Source: an uncultured Collinsella sp. | Lineage (GTDB): Bacteria; Actinomycetota; Coriobacteriia; Coriobacteriales; Coriobacteriaceae | Direction of reading: 5' to 3' | Assembly (NCBI GenBank): GCA_934654765.1 | Contig: CAKUGX010000026.1 | Span: 1 to 20,309 of the forward strand | DNA: 20,309 nucleotides | Shown here: positions 1-9,029 of the stretch, piece by piece | Layout: every line of letters begins with the position of its first letter | Numbering within the stretch: the stretch's first letter is position 1 | Position numbers and translations under genes: made by a program | The notes under the pieces: model-generated | What the model saw: only the letters and a program-made list of their open reading frames with translations | What the model was told of the DNA's origin: nothing | The model's database searches: none

Positions 1-1032
1 GTGCTCGCCAAGCGCTATCGTGTCTGGGCCACCAAGGGCAATTTCAATAACCTGATCGGCATGCCGCTCACGGTGCTTTCCGCTCCGGCCGATACCGAGG
101 TCCTGGTGCTCGAGATGGGCATGAACCATTTCCACGAGATTGAGCGCCTGTCCCAGTCCGCCAATCCCAACCTTGCCATCGTGAGCAAGATCGGCACCTC
201 TCATATCGGCATTTTGGGCAGCCGCGAGAACATCGCCCGCGCTAAGGCCGAGATTGTCCAGGGTATGTGCGCCGCCGGCGACTTCTTGCCGCTGCTGGTT
301 TTGGGCGGTGAGGACGACTTTACGCCGTTCATTCGCGATACGTTCGCCCAGCCTGCTGGTATCGATGTGATGCTGGCCGGCGTCTCGGACGATGATGAGG
401 TCCGCGCCCGCGAAGTTCGTGTTGATGACGAGGGCCGTCCGGTCTTTACGCTCGATTTTGGTCAGGGCGAGACAATCGATACCATGCTTGCTATCCCCGG
501 CGTGCAGTCCGTTCCAAATGCCGTTAAGGCCGCCGCGGTTGCCTATCGCCTGGGCGTGACGCCCGAGCAGATCGATGCTGCCTTTAGGGGCCTCACGATT
601 ACCGGTCACCGCCAGGAGATCAAGCGCGCCAAGAGCGGTGCCCGCGTCATTGACGATTCCTATAACGCCAGCGCCGAATCCATGGCTGCTGGTCTCGATC
701 TACTGTGCTCGCTTTCGTGCAGGGGGTCTCGCATGGCGATCCTGGGCGAGATGGGCGAGATGGGCGATGAGGCTCCTCGCATGCATGAGCTCGTAGGCGC
801 CTATGCCGCCGCCAAGAAGCTCGACATGCTGGCGTGCGTGGGTGGTGAGCTGGCCCAACTTATGGCCGATGCCGCGCGCATGATGGGTATGGACGAGGAC
901 CGCATCCAGGTGTTCTCCGATTATCAGCAGGTGCTCGACCGCATGGGCGGCGCGCTTGAAAAACATGATGTTGTACTGGTCAAGGGTTCCCGCTTTGTTG
1001 AGCTCGACCGCTTTGTGGAAGGTGTGTGCTAG
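1..1032 (+). CDS. murF: UDP-N-acetylmuramoyl-tripeptide--D-alanyl-D-alanine ligase MurF (5' truncated)
   Basis: This is the C-terminal 343 residues of MurF, the cytoplasmic ATP-dependent ligase that adds D-Ala-D-Ala to UDP-MurNAc-tripeptide. The reading frame is open from base 1, so the real start and the N-terminal domain with the GTxGKT P-loop lie outside the window; the GTG at base 1 is probably an internal Val. Visible Mur-ligase marks are LEMGMNHFHEIERLS (about residues 37-51), an IGTSHIG segment (about 64-70), NAVKAAAVAYRLGV in the middle domain, and the C-terminal-domain DDSYNASAESM and ILGEMGEMG motifs. KGSRFVELDRFVE near the end is typical of MurF. It is followed 3 bases later by mraY, as in a standard dcw operon. 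Identity is secure; only the N-terminus is missing. Confidence 0.96.
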   Translation: MLAKRYRVWATKGNFNNLIGMPLTVLSAPADTEVLVLEMGMNHFHEIERLSQSANPNLAIVSKIGTSHIGILGSRENIARAKAEIVQGMCAAGDFLPLLVLGGEDDFTPFIRDTFAQPAGIDVMLAGVSDDDEVRAREVRVDDEGRPVFTLDFGQGETIDTMLAIPGVQSVPNAVKAAAVAYRLGVTPEQIDAAFRGLTITGHRQEIKRAKSGARVIDDSYNASAESMAAGLDLLCSLSCRGSRMAILGEMGEMGDEAPRMHELVGAYAAAKKLDMLACVGGELAQLMADAARMMGMDEDRIQVFSDYQQVLDRMGGALEKHDVVLVKGSRFVELDRFVEGVC

Positions 1033-1035
1033 CCC

Positions 1036-2055
1036 ATGTTCGGCAATCCCTCGTATCCAACGTATCAGGCTTTTTTGGGGCTTGGCATCGCCGCTGCCAT
1101 TGCGCTGCTGCTCATGCCGTGGTGGATCAAGCTGCTTAAGGTCGAGGGTATCGGCCAGCAGGTTCGTGCCGACGGCCCCAAGCGTCATTTGGTTAAGCAG
1201 GGAACGCCCACCATGGGTGGCGTTGTCATCCTCGTCGCGATCTCGCTGACCTGCCTGCTGATGGGCAAGCTCACCACCGAGCTCGTGCTCGTGCTGCTCG
1301 CCACGCTGGCGACCGGCGTGCTGGGCCTGATTGACGACCTGACCTCCGTTACGCATGGGCGCTCGCTCGGTCTGACGCCCCATGCCAAGATGATCGGTCT
1401 AACCATTATCTGTGTCACCTTTACGGTACTTGCCGTTAACTGGTGCGGCGTCGCCCCCGAGATTCGTTTTCCCGGCGGCCTGACGATTGACCTCGGTGTT
1501 CTTTCGACCACTATCTGCGGCCTTTCGTTCCCGTGGCTCTACATTGTCTTTTGCTGGCTGATGATCGCCGGTCTTTCTAATGCCGTGAACCTGACTGATG
1601 GCCTTGACGGTCTTGCTGGCGGCACCTCCATGATTGCCATGCTCGCCATGGCTGCCATGGCGTTTTTGCACGGAGACGTGAACCTGTCCATCTTCTGCAC
1701 CGCGTGTGCCGGTGCCTGCTTGGGCTTTCTGTGGTTCAACTGCTATCCGGCGAGCATCTTTATGGGCGATACCGGCTCGCTTGCCCTGGGCGCCGCGTTT
1801 GCCTGCACGTCCATCATGACCAACACCGAGGTCGTCTCCCTCATCATCGGCGGCCTGTTTATCGTTGAGACCCTGTCGGTCATGATTCAGGTTGTCTACT
1901 TCCACTTTACGCACAAGCGCGTCTTCCTTATGGCGCCCATCCATCATCATTTCGAAAAGAAGGGCTGGGCCGAGACCAAGGTCGTCATCCGTTTTTGGAT
2001 TATCGCTGCGGCCTTTGTTGCCGTTGGCCTTGCTTTGTTCTTCCAGTTGGGATAG
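1036..2055 (+). CDS. mraY: Phospho-N-acetylmuramoyl-pentapeptide-transferase MraY
   Basis: MraY is the integral-membrane enzyme that transfers phospho-MurNAc-pentapeptide from UDP to undecaprenyl phosphate, making lipid I. The 339-residue product has the usual length and about ten hydrophobic segments. Family motifs are present in order: KRHLVKQGTPTMGG near the N-terminus, LGLIDDLTSV with the Asp pair, NAVNLTDGLDGLAGG with the catalytic-region Asp residues, FMGDTGSLALG, and the His-rich PIHHHFEKKGW loop. The ATG at 1036 lies 3 bases after the murF stop, with GGAAGGTG (1017-1024) as the likely SD at a somewhat long spacing of 11. It is probably cotranscribed with murF and murD. Confidence 0.97.
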   Translation: MFGNPSYPTYQAFLGLGIAAAIALLLMPWWIKLLKVEGIGQQVRADGPKRHLVKQGTPTMGGVVILVAISLTCLLMGKLTTELVLVLLATLATGVLGLIDDLTSVTHGRSLGLTPHAKMIGLTIICVTFTVLAVNWCGVAPEIRFPGGLTIDLGVLSTTICGLSFPWLYIVFCWLMIAGLSNAVNLTDGLDGLAGGTSMIAMLAMAAMAFLHGDVNLSIFCTACAGACLGFLWFNCYPASIFMGDTGSLALGAAFACTSIMTNTEVVSLIIGGLFIVETLSVMIQVVYFHFTHKRVFLMAPIHHHFEKKGWAETKVVIRFWIIAAAFVAVGLALFFQLG

Positions 2056-2064
2056 TGGTCTTTC

Positions 2065-3471
2065 ATGCCTCTTGCTGATGTCTTTAGCCTGCTCGTTTTG
2101 GGTCAGGGCAAATCCGGTCTCGATGTCGCCCGCTGGGCGCTGGCACATCCCGAGCGCGTAAGCGCCGTTACCGTGTATGGCGGCGGCACCTCTGAGCCCA
2201 ATGACGCCACGCGTGCGCTCGAGGCTGCTGGTGCGTCGTTTGTCTATGGGACCGAACAGGTCGAGGGCGCCTATGACGTATGCGTGACGTGCCCGGGCAT
2301 CTCGGAGTTCTCGGGCTTCTTTAAGGCCGGGCGCGAGCATGCCGCCCAGATTATGGGTGAGCCCGAGTTTGCCTATCGCCTGTCGCCCGATAATTGGATT
2401 GCCATCACGGGTACCAACGGCAAGACGACCACCACGTCGTTGACTGATTATCTGCTCAAGGCTGCCGGCGAGGCCAGCGTAGCTGTCGGCAACATCGGCG
2501 AGCCGCCGGTCAACGAGATTGACGGCCGAGCCCACAACGAGTGGTTTGTGGCTGAGCTCTCGAGCTATCAGATTGCTACGACCACCGAGCTCCACCCTCG
2601 TGTGGCGGTGCTGCTCAACATCACTCCCGACCACTTGGGCTGGCATAAGAGCCATAAGAACTATGCGCTTGCCAAGATCAAACTGTTTGACAATATGGTC
2701 GATGACGATCTGGTGGTTGTCGACGTCGAAGACGCCGGCATTCACGAGTTCGATGAGTACATCTACACGCCGGGTCGTCGCATCTGCAAGGTTGCCTTTG
2801 ACGAGCCAAAGGGTGAGGATGTCGCCTTTGTGCGCGATGGCAAGATGATCGTGCGCCTGAAGGGCGTCGAGACCCCGCTCATCGCTACATCCGAACTCAA
2901 GATCTCGGGCCATCACAATGTTATCAATGCCCTGTGCGCTGCCACGGTTGCCCTGGCAGTCGGTGCCGATGTCGATGGTGTCCGCCGCGGTCTGGCCTCG
3001 TTCCAGCCGCTCGAGCACCGCGTGGAGCCGTGCGGCGAGATTGACGGAGTGCGCTACGTCAACGATTCCAAGGCGACCAACACCGACGCGGTCGAGAAGG
3101 CACTGACGGCATTTCCCGATGACGACGTGATCTTGCTGCTCGGAGGCCACGATAAGGGCACGCCGCTCACGGACTTCGCGCGCGTTGTTATGGATAACGT
3201 GCGCTCGGTTGTCTGCTTTGGCGATGCGCGCGAGCGCTTCACCGCCGCTATGGACGAGGCCGATGTCGATGGCGATGTGGATATCGCCCAGGCGGATGAC
3301 CTACGCGATGCCGTGGACGTTGCCCGTTCGCTGTCGAGCCGTGGCGACGTGATCTTACTTTCTCCTGCGTGCTCTTCGTTCGATGAGTTCTCGGGCTATG
3401 AGGAGCGCGGCCGCGTGTTTAAGGACTATGTGGCCCAGCTTGCCGCTGCAGCGAAATCGCAAATGGAATAG
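2065..3471 (+). CDS. murD: UDP-N-acetylmuramoyl-L-alanine--D-glutamate ligase MurD
   Basis: MurD adds D-glutamate to UDP-MurNAc-L-Ala in the cytoplasm. The 468-residue protein shows the three-domain Mur ligase layout: an N-terminal UDP-binding Rossmann fold starting LLVLGQGKSGLDVARW, the ATP P-loop GTNGKTTTT (from residue 116), then NIGEP, ELSSYQI and LNITPDHLGWH (about 184-194). The C-terminal domain opens with EHRVEPCGEIDGV, followed by NDSKATNTDA (from 333), LLLGGHDKG and LSPACSSFDEFSGYEERG, which are the standard MurD signatures. It starts 9 bases after mraY and ends 9 bases before the chosen ftsW start, so translational coupling is likely. The SD before its ATG is weak. Confidence 0.97.
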   Translation: MPLADVFSLLVLGQGKSGLDVARWALAHPERVSAVTVYGGGTSEPNDATRALEAAGASFVYGTEQVEGAYDVCVTCPGISEFSGFFKAGREHAAQIMGEPEFAYRLSPDNWIAITGTNGKTTTTSLTDYLLKAAGEASVAVGNIGEPPVNEIDGRAHNEWFVAELSSYQIATTTELHPRVAVLLNITPDHLGWHKSHKNYALAKIKLFDNMVDDDLVVVDVEDAGIHEFDEYIYTPGRRICKVAFDEPKGEDVAFVRDGKMIVRLKGVETPLIATSELKISGHHNVINALCAATVALAVGADVDGVRRGLASFQPLEHRVEPCGEIDGVRYVNDSKATNTDAVEKALTAFPDDDVILLLGGHDKGTPLTDFARVVMDNVRSVVCFGDARERFTAAMDEADVDGDVDIAQADDLRDAVDVARSLSSRGDVILLSPACSSFDEFSGYEERGRVFKDYVAQLAAAAKSQME

Positions 3472-3480
3472 GGGTTGCCG

Positions 3481-5001
3481 GTGAGAGAGGAGAGCCCCCG
3501 ACAAGGTATGAGGAGGCCCGACTCGGACCGTGCTTCCTCGCGGCGTAGCACACCGCGTTCCGGTCGCGGCGGGCAGTCGTTTAGCGAACGCTATATTGCC
3601 GGCGTTCCCGCCCGCATCATGCGCCCCCGTTTGATATTTATGGCCTGCCTGTTTACTTTGGTGTGCTTTGGTCTGCTGATGGTGTACTCGGCGTCTTCGG
3701 TCGAGGCGCTGCACGAGAATGGCTCGGCGACGTTTTTCCTGGGTCGACAGGCCGCGTTTGCCGTGGTCGGTGTTCTGGCGCTGATTGCCATCGTGCGCGT
3801 TTTGCCGGACAGCTGGTTTGGGGAGGATGTGCTTAGGATCTTCCTTATCGGCATGATGTTCTTGCTTCTGCTGGTGTTCTTGGTGGGCAGCGGCAGCCGT
3901 GGCGCCACGCGCTGGCTCAACATCGCCGGCATTCAGTTCCAGCCTTCCGAGTTTTTAAAGCCATTTGCCATTGCGTATTCGGCCATCATGCTTGATCGTT
4001 TCTTTTCGCCCGGTGGCAACATCAACGAATTCCTTCGCAAGATGGGCATCTACCTGGGCATTTCGCTCTTTCTGATCTTTATCCAGCCCGATTTCGGTAC
4101 CGTTCTGATCATCCTGTTGACCCTCATGTGCATGGCGTTGTTTGCAGGTCTCGACCCCAGATTTATCATCGGCGTGCTAATCTTCGGCATTCTCGTGATC
4201 GTGATTGCGCTTGTCGCAGAGCCGTACCGTATGGTGCGTATTCAGGTTGCCTTGAACCCTTGGGCCGACGAGTATGGTGACGGCTATCAGGCCACGCTTG
4301 CCATCATGGCCTTTGCCTCGGGCGGTCTGTTCGGCCGTGGCATCGGCAACTCAACCATGAAGTACTCGTATCTGCCCGAGGCGCACAACGACTACATCCT
4401 GGCCATCATTGGCGAGGAAGTCGGTTTTGTCGGAACCGTGCTGTTCTTCTTGGTGTTTGCGATGCTGATCTACTCGGCGTTTCGCATTGCCGAGCAGGCG
4501 ACCGATCGTCGGGGCGCGCTCATGGCGTCTGGCTCCGCAGTCATTCTCGCGGTGCAGTTTTTGATTAACGCGCTGGGCATCCTCAACGTATTTCCCATGA
4601 CGGGCAAACCGTTGCCGTTTATTAGCTACGGCGGTTCGTCGATTATTGTGTCGCTCATGCTTGCCGGGTTGATCCTGCGCGTTTCGTACGAGAGCGCCCG
4701 CCGCGATGAGTACGACCGTCGCCGCGAGAGCTTTGCCGTTATGGATGAGAGCACCGCCGGCGTGCCCCACGTGCGCGGCGAGCGATCTACGCGTAGCGGC
4801 TTTACCGTTCTGGATGGTTCTGCATCCGAGCCGGCAGCTCGTCCACGCCCGCGAACGGCTCCGCAAGATCGTCCGCAGCGCCCCAGCCCTCGCAACGCGG
4901 GCGGCGGATATAATCGAATCGATTTGAACTCGGACCCGTCGGCGCGCTTGCGCACCGACGACCAGGGACCGCGTGTACGAAGGGACTACCATGACCGATA
5001 A
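3481..5001 (+). CDS. ftsW: SEDS peptidoglycan glycosyltransferase FtsW
   Basis: FtsW is the septal SEDS-family polymerase that links lipid II into glycan strands, usually with a class B PBP partner that is not in this window. About ten membrane helices follow a basic 40-residue cytoplasmic head. Signatures include GATRWLNIAGIQFQPSEFLK, FIQPDFGTVLIILL, YQATLAIMAFASGGLFGRG, LPEAHNDYILAIIGEEVGFVG and PMTGKPLPFISYGGSS. About 100 residues after the last helix are Arg/Pro/Ser-rich and look disordered. The start is uncertain: GTG 3481 has GGGG at spacing 6 and is preferred; TTG 3475 and ATG 3508 are in frame. FtsW rather than RodA is chosen because of its place between murD and murG. Confidence 0.94.
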   Translation: MREESPRQGMRRPDSDRASSRRSTPRSGRGGQSFSERYIAGVPARIMRPRLIFMACLFTLVCFGLLMVYSASSVEALHENGSATFFLGRQAAFAVVGVLALIAIVRVLPDSWFGEDVLRIFLIGMMFLLLLVFLVGSGSRGATRWLNIAGIQFQPSEFLKPFAIAYSAIMLDRFFSPGGNINEFLRKMGIYLGISLFLIFIQPDFGTVLIILLTLMCMALFAGLDPRFIIGVLIFGILVIVIALVAEPYRMVRIQVALNPWADEYGDGYQATLAIMAFASGGLFGRGIGNSTMKYSYLPEAHNDYILAIIGEEVGFVGTVLFFLVFAMLIYSAFRIAEQATDRRGALMASGSAVILAVQFLINALGILNVFPMTGKPLPFISYGGSSIIVSLMLAGLILRVSYESARRDEYDRRRESFAVMDESTAGVPHVRGERSTRSGFTVLDGSASEPAARPRPRTAPQDRPQRPSPRNAGGGYNRIDLNSDPSARLRTDDQGPRVRRDYHDR

Positions 5002-6106
5002 GATGACCGTTGCTATTGCAGCCGGCGGTACGGCAGGACACATCAACCCCGCGCTCGCCTTGGCCGAAGAGCTGCGTGATCGTGGCCACCACGTTGTGTT
5101 CGTGGGCCAGTCGCGCAAGCTCGAGGGTCGTCTGGTCCCTGAGGCTGGGTTTGATTTTGTGCCCATTACGGTCACGGGCTTCGACCGCTCCCGTCCTTGG
5201 ACGGCGCTGACCTCGCTATGGCGTGTCAACAAGGCCAAGCGTGCGCTCGCCAGTCATTTCTCAAAGGTCGGCAAGCCCGATGCCGCCATCGGTTTTGGTG
5301 CCTATGTCGAGGTTCCGCTGCTGGGGTGGTGCAAGGGCGCGGGCGTTCCGTATCTGCTGCATGAGCAGAACTCTGTTCCGGGCCTGGCCAACAAGATGAT
5401 GAACTCCCATGCCGCCCGCGTGTGCATCTCGGTGCCGGCAGCGCGCTCGGTCTTTGAGCGCGAAGGTGACCCTGACCATGTACTCATGACCGGCAACCCC
5501 GTACGTCGCTCGGTGATCGAGGGCGATCGCGCTCGCGGCCGCAAGGCACTTGGCGTTCCCGAGGACGCTACGCTGCTGCTCGTCTTTGGCGGTTCACTCG
5601 GCGCCCAGCACCTCAACGAGCGCGTGGTTTCGCTCAAAAACGAGCTGCTTTCGCGCAAGAACCTCTATGTGTTGCATTCGACGGGTGCCGATGGCTTTGA
5701 GGACACCGAGTGCGCTTTAGCGCTGACGCCCGAGGAGGCAAAGCGTTACCGCGTCCAGCCTTACATCGACAACATGGGCGATATGCTGGCTGCTGCCGAT
5801 TTGGTGCTCTCGCGTTCGGGCGCATCGAGCGTGGCCGAGATCGCTGCGCTCGCCGTGCCCTCGGTGCTCGTGCCGTATCCGCATGCGACGGCCGACCACC
5901 AAACCACCAATGCCCGTTATCTGGTCGACGCCGGGGCCGGTGTGCTCTGCGCCGATGCCGATATCGATGGTTCTGCCTTTTCCGATGAGCTGCTGCACTT
6001 GGTCGATGACGCGGCGGCGCGCGACGCCATGCGTCAGGCGGCACGTGGTCTGGCTCAGGATAGGGCCGCCGCTCTTCTGGCGGATGCGGTAGAGGGTTTG
6101 CGTTAG
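4991..6106 (+). CDS. murG: UDP-GlcNAc:lipid I N-acetylglucosaminyltransferase MurG
   Basis: MurG is the membrane-associated GT-B glycosyltransferase that adds GlcNAc to lipid I, giving lipid II. The 371-residue product has GGTAGHINPALALAEEL (residues 12-28), HEQNSVPGLANK, GNPVR, FGGSLGAQHLNE (about 199-210) and the UDP-GlcNAc-binding SRSGASSVAEI segment (from 274), followed by PYPHATADHQ. The ATG at 4991 is chosen because AAGGGA lies 5 bases upstream and the protein then begins at the usual distance from the glycine loop; a GTG at 4973 would add six unneeded residues. The start overlaps the ftsW stop by 11 bases. A 97-bp gap separates it from murC. Confidence 0.96.
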   Translation: MTDKMTVAIAAGGTAGHINPALALAEELRDRGHHVVFVGQSRKLEGRLVPEAGFDFVPITVTGFDRSRPWTALTSLWRVNKAKRALASHFSKVGKPDAAIGFGAYVEVPLLGWCKGAGVPYLLHEQNSVPGLANKMMNSHAARVCISVPAARSVFEREGDPDHVLMTGNPVRRSVIEGDRARGRKALGVPEDATLLLVFGGSLGAQHLNERVVSLKNELLSRKNLYVLHSTGADGFEDTECALALTPEEAKRYRVQPYIDNMGDMLAAADLVLSRSGASSVAEIAALAVPSVLVPYPHATADHQTTNARYLVDAGAGVLCADADIDGSAFSDELLHLVDDAAARDAMRQAARGLAQDRAAALLADAVEGLR

Positions 6107-6203
6107 TTAGACGGGATATCGTCGGTCGCCCTCGCGCTGATGCGGTAGGTGCGGTACAGTTAACGGGTTACAGGCAGTGTTTACGCAAGGAGTACACGAG
6201 CAC

Positions 6204-7622
6204 ATGGCTGATTCCCAGACTGCAACCTCCGCGCCCGAGTTTAAGAGCGCCCACTTTATCGGTATCGGCGGCGCCGGCATGAGCGGCATCGCCCTCGTTC
6301 TGCACGAGCGCGGTTATGCCGTTACCGGCTCCGACCTTAAGACGTCACGTTATATCCGCCAGCTTACCCGCGCTGGTGTGAAGGTGCATGTGGGCCATGA
6401 GGCCGCCACGATCGACGAGGTCAAGCCCGACGTGGTTGTTGTCTCCACCGCTATTCCGGAGTCCAACCCTGAGCTTGTGCGCGCTCGCGAGCTGGGCATT
6501 CCTGTGTGGCCCCGTGCCAAGATGCTCTCTGCATTGGGCCACGGGTACACCACCGTCGCTGTTGCCGGCACGCATGGCAAGACCACCACGTCTTCGATGT
6601 GCGCCACCATGCTCGACCGCATGGGTCTGGATCCGAGCTTCTTGATCGGTGGCATCGTCGAGGGCTATGACACGAACGGCAAGAACGGCTCGGGCGACTA
6701 CTTTGTCGCCGAGGCCGACGAGTCCGACAGCTCCTTCCTGTTCCTGAACCCCAACGTAGTCATTGTGACCAACGTCGAGGCCGACCACCTCGATCACTAC
6801 TCGGGTATCGAGGAGATCGAGGCAACTTTCGCCAAATTCATGAGCCTGGTGGGCGAGGACGGCACCGTCATCGTCTGCGGTGAGGACCCGCATCTGGTCG
6901 AGCTCGCCAAGTCGACGGGCCGTCACGTGCTTTCCTACGGCTTTGCCGAGAGCAACGACATCGTCTGCATGCACCCGGATGTCAAGGGCATCCAGAGTGA
7001 CTTTATCGTTCGCTTTGAGGACGGCACTGAGCACGCTGTGGAGATCAAGAGCAATCCCGGTCGCCACAACATGCTCAACGCCACGGCCGTGCTCACCGTC
7101 GCCCATGTCCTGGGCCTTGACATCGACGCCGCCGCCAAGGCGCTCTCGAGCTTTGAAGGCGTCCGCCGTCGCTTTACCCACGTGGGCGATATCGATGGCA
7201 TCACCGTGGTCGATGATTACGGCCATCACCCCACCGAGATCAAGGCGACGCTTGCTGCCGCTTCGTCGCTGGGTTACAAGCACGTCGACGTCGTGTTCCA
7301 GCCGCACCGCTATTCGCGCCTGCAGGCCCTGTGCGACGACTTTGCCGATGCATTTGCCAATGCCGATAAACTGCTGCTGATTGATGTGTTCTCGGCTGGC
7401 GAAATGCCCATTCCGGGTGTCACCTCTAAGATGCTCGCCGATACCGTGCGCGCCAAGCATCCTGGCAAGGAGGTCGTGTACTGCTCCAGCCGTCTTGAGC
7501 TCAATCAGGAGCTCGAGCAGATGGTGGGCGAGGGCGACCTGCTGCTCACCATGGGTGCCGGCGACGTTACGACCGTCGGCCCCGAGTTCATTGAGTATCT
7601 GACTGCCAAGAAAGACGCTTAA
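6204..7622 (+). CDS. murC: UDP-N-acetylmuramate--L-alanine ligase MurC
   Basis: MurC joins L-Ala to UDP-MurNAc, the first amino-acid addition in the peptide stem. The 472-residue enzyme carries the N-terminal Rossmann loop GIGGAGMSG (residues 20-28), the P-loop GTHGKTTTSS (from 122), EADESDSSFL (about 170), NVEADHLDHY (about 191), the C-terminal DDYGHHPTEI (about 337) and QPHRYSR (about 366). Order and length are typical. ATG 6204 is the first sensible start; AAGGAG at 6187-6192 sits 11 bases away, a slightly long spacing. An in-frame GTG at 6177 is less likely because the SD lies downstream of it. The 97-bp gap before it shows no convincing promoter. Confidence 0.96.
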   Translation: MADSQTATSAPEFKSAHFIGIGGAGMSGIALVLHERGYAVTGSDLKTSRYIRQLTRAGVKVHVGHEAATIDEVKPDVVVVSTAIPESNPELVRARELGIPVWPRAKMLSALGHGYTTVAVAGTHGKTTTSSMCATMLDRMGLDPSFLIGGIVEGYDTNGKNGSGDYFVAEADESDSSFLFLNPNVVIVTNVEADHLDHYSGIEEIEATFAKFMSLVGEDGTVIVCGEDPHLVELAKSTGRHVLSYGFAESNDIVCMHPDVKGIQSDFIVRFEDGTEHAVEIKSNPGRHNMLNATAVLTVAHVLGLDIDAAAKALSSFEGVRRRFTHVGDIDGITVVDDYGHHPTEIKATLAAASSLGYKHVDVVFQPHRYSRLQALCDDFADAFANADKLLLIDVFSAGEMPIPGVTSKMLADTVRAKHPGKEVVYCSSRLELNQELEQMVGEGDLLLTMGAGDVTTVGPEFIEYLTAKKDA

Positions 7623-7627
7623 GTCTA

Positions 7628-8539
7628 ATGGGTCTGTTTAACGCCGTCATGGCGCTCTCGGGCATGATCGACACGGATGTGATCGAGGACGAGCGCCTTG
7701 CGCGTCATACGAGCTATCGTATCGGCGGCAAGGCCGACCTCTTTGTGACGTGCCATAGCTATCATGCCCTCCGTCGCGCCGTGGCGGTGCTCGATCGCGA
7801 GCAGGTGCCGTGGGTCATCATCGGCAAGGGCTCCAATCTGCTGGTTGCCGATGGCGGTTATCGCGGTGCCGTCATTTCGCTCGGACGTGAGTTTCAGCGC
7901 ACGGTTGTTGCCGATGACGGTTGTACGCTGACGGTCGGTGCGGGCGTGATGTTTGCGCGCTTGGTCAACGATGCCCTGTCGCGTAGCCTTTCGGGCCTTG
8001 AGTTTGCCGTTGGCATCCCTGGTTCGGTCGGCGGTGCGATTTCTATGAATGCCGGCACACGGACCGAGTGGATTGGCTCACTGGTTGAGGATGTCGTAAC
8101 GTTTGACCCGGCATCCGGTATCAAGCATTATGCGGGGTCCGAGATCACTTGGGGCTACCGCGAATGTAGCCTTCCCCGCAATGAGATCATCCTCGAATGC
8201 GTGCTCAAGCTTAAACCGGCGCCCAAGGCCGACATTCGCGAGCGCATGGAGCGGTACCTTACGAGGCGCAAGCGTACGCAGCCCATGGGTCGCGCATCCT
8301 GCGGGTCGGTCTTTCGCAATCCGCCCGATGCGAGTGTGGGCAAGCTTATCGAGGATTGTGGATTAAAGGGTTTTTCGATTGGCGGCGCGGAAGTTTCGCC
8401 CGTTCACGCTAATTTTATCGTTAATAACGGAACTGCCTCGGCCGATGACGTTGCCGCGGTTATCAGACATGTGCACGGAAAGGTGAGGGAGGCGTATGGC
8501 ATCGAGCTCAGACCGGAAGTTAAATTCCTCGGCTTCTAG
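7628..8539 (+). CDS. murB: UDP-N-acetylenolpyruvoylglucosamine reductase MurB
   Basis: MurB is the FAD enzyme that reduces UDP-GlcNAc-enolpyruvate to UDP-MurNAc with NADPH. The 303-residue size and motif layout fit the shorter type II MurB. Visible are TSYRIGGKADLF, GKGSNLLV (from 66), the FAD-binding GIPGSVGGAISMNAG (129-143), and SCGSVFRNP, in which Ser227 matches the catalytic serine of the family. GKLIEDCGLKG, SPVHANFIVN and a C-terminal LRPEVKFLG with the conserved Glu follow. It starts 6 bases after murC with no good SD, which suggests translational coupling. Its last 44 bases overlap the start of ftsQ. Confidence 0.96.
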   Translation: MGLFNAVMALSGMIDTDVIEDERLARHTSYRIGGKADLFVTCHSYHALRRAVAVLDREQVPWVIIGKGSNLLVADGGYRGAVISLGREFQRTVVADDGCTLTVGAGVMFARLVNDALSRSLSGLEFAVGIPGSVGGAISMNAGTRTEWIGSLVEDVVTFDPASGIKHYAGSEITWGYRECSLPRNEIILECVLKLKPAPKADIRERMERYLTRRKRTQPMGRASCGSVFRNPPDASVGKLIEDCGLKGFSIGGAEVSPVHANFIVNNGTASADDVAAVIRHVHGKVREAYGIELRPEVKFLGF

Positions 8540-9029
8540 AGCATCGAAACCCACCTTCCGCCGCGCCGGAGGGCGTTCCGGCGCGCCTGCCAAACCTCAA
8601 CGCAATACTGTCGCGCACTCTAAGTCTGTCGGGCATGCTCGACAGACCAGTCGACCGGTCGTCGGCTCGCAGCTCGGTAATCGTCCGGCCGCAAAAAAGT
8701 CCTCGCGTCCCTCGGTGACGTCAAAGCCTGTTATGGGCGCCAAGCCTGCCCGTCCCATGGCAACTCCCAAGCCCTCGACGGGAACTAAAGCGGCGCGTCC
8801 AGGTCGCACGCTGGGCGCATCGAAACCGCGCTCGCTGACATCGGTGCCGGCTACCGCCAAGAAGCCTTCGAGTAAAAAAGGTTTCAACTCGTTATCTTCA
8901 CTTGGAGCGATGGCAAATAAAACATCAGACGCCGCTTCTGTCGTTACCGGCAAAGGCAAAATCGTGGGCGGCGTTCTGGCCGTCTTGGCCGTGCTCGTCG
9001 TCGTTGCCATCGTGGTGATCAACTCTTGA
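8496..9029 (+). CDS. ftsQ: FtsQ N-terminal part: disordered cytoplasmic tail and transmembrane helix, ended by in-frame TGA
   Basis: The 177-residue product is a basic, Pro/Ser/Lys/Arg-rich low-complexity segment (residues 1 to about 150) followed by one hydrophobic helix (about 157-176, rich in Val/Ala/Leu), then a TGA stop. This is the cytoplasmic tail plus signal-anchor of the division protein FtsQ/DivIB. The POTRA domain continues in the same frame right after the stop. The ATG at 8496 lies inside murB and has a strong purine-rich SD, AGGTGAGGGAGG (8481-8492), 3 bases upstream. Known actinobacterial FtsQ proteins often have long N-terminal tails. On its own this fragment could only insert in the membrane. 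Either the gene is disrupted or the stop is bypassed. Confidence 0.8.
   Translation: MASSSDRKLNSSASRASKPTFRRAGGRSGAPAKPQRNTVAHSKSVGHARQTSRPVVGSQLGNRPAAKKSSRPSVTSKPVMGAKPARPMATPKPSTGTKAARPGRTLGASKPRSLTSVPATAKKPSSKKGFNSLSSLGAMANKTSDAASVVTGKGKIVGGVLAVLAVLVVVAIVVINS

Noticed and set aside
1399..3150. 583-codon open frame on the minus strand over mraY and murD
   Set aside because: It is antisense to two clear genes, has low-complexity His/Asp/Arg content and no family resemblance; such frames arise from GC-biased codons of the real genes.
9027..9029. UGA reassigned to an amino acid in this organism
   Set aside because: TGG is used for Trp throughout, and pgeF and pstB end in TGA at the expected places, so the standard code applies.
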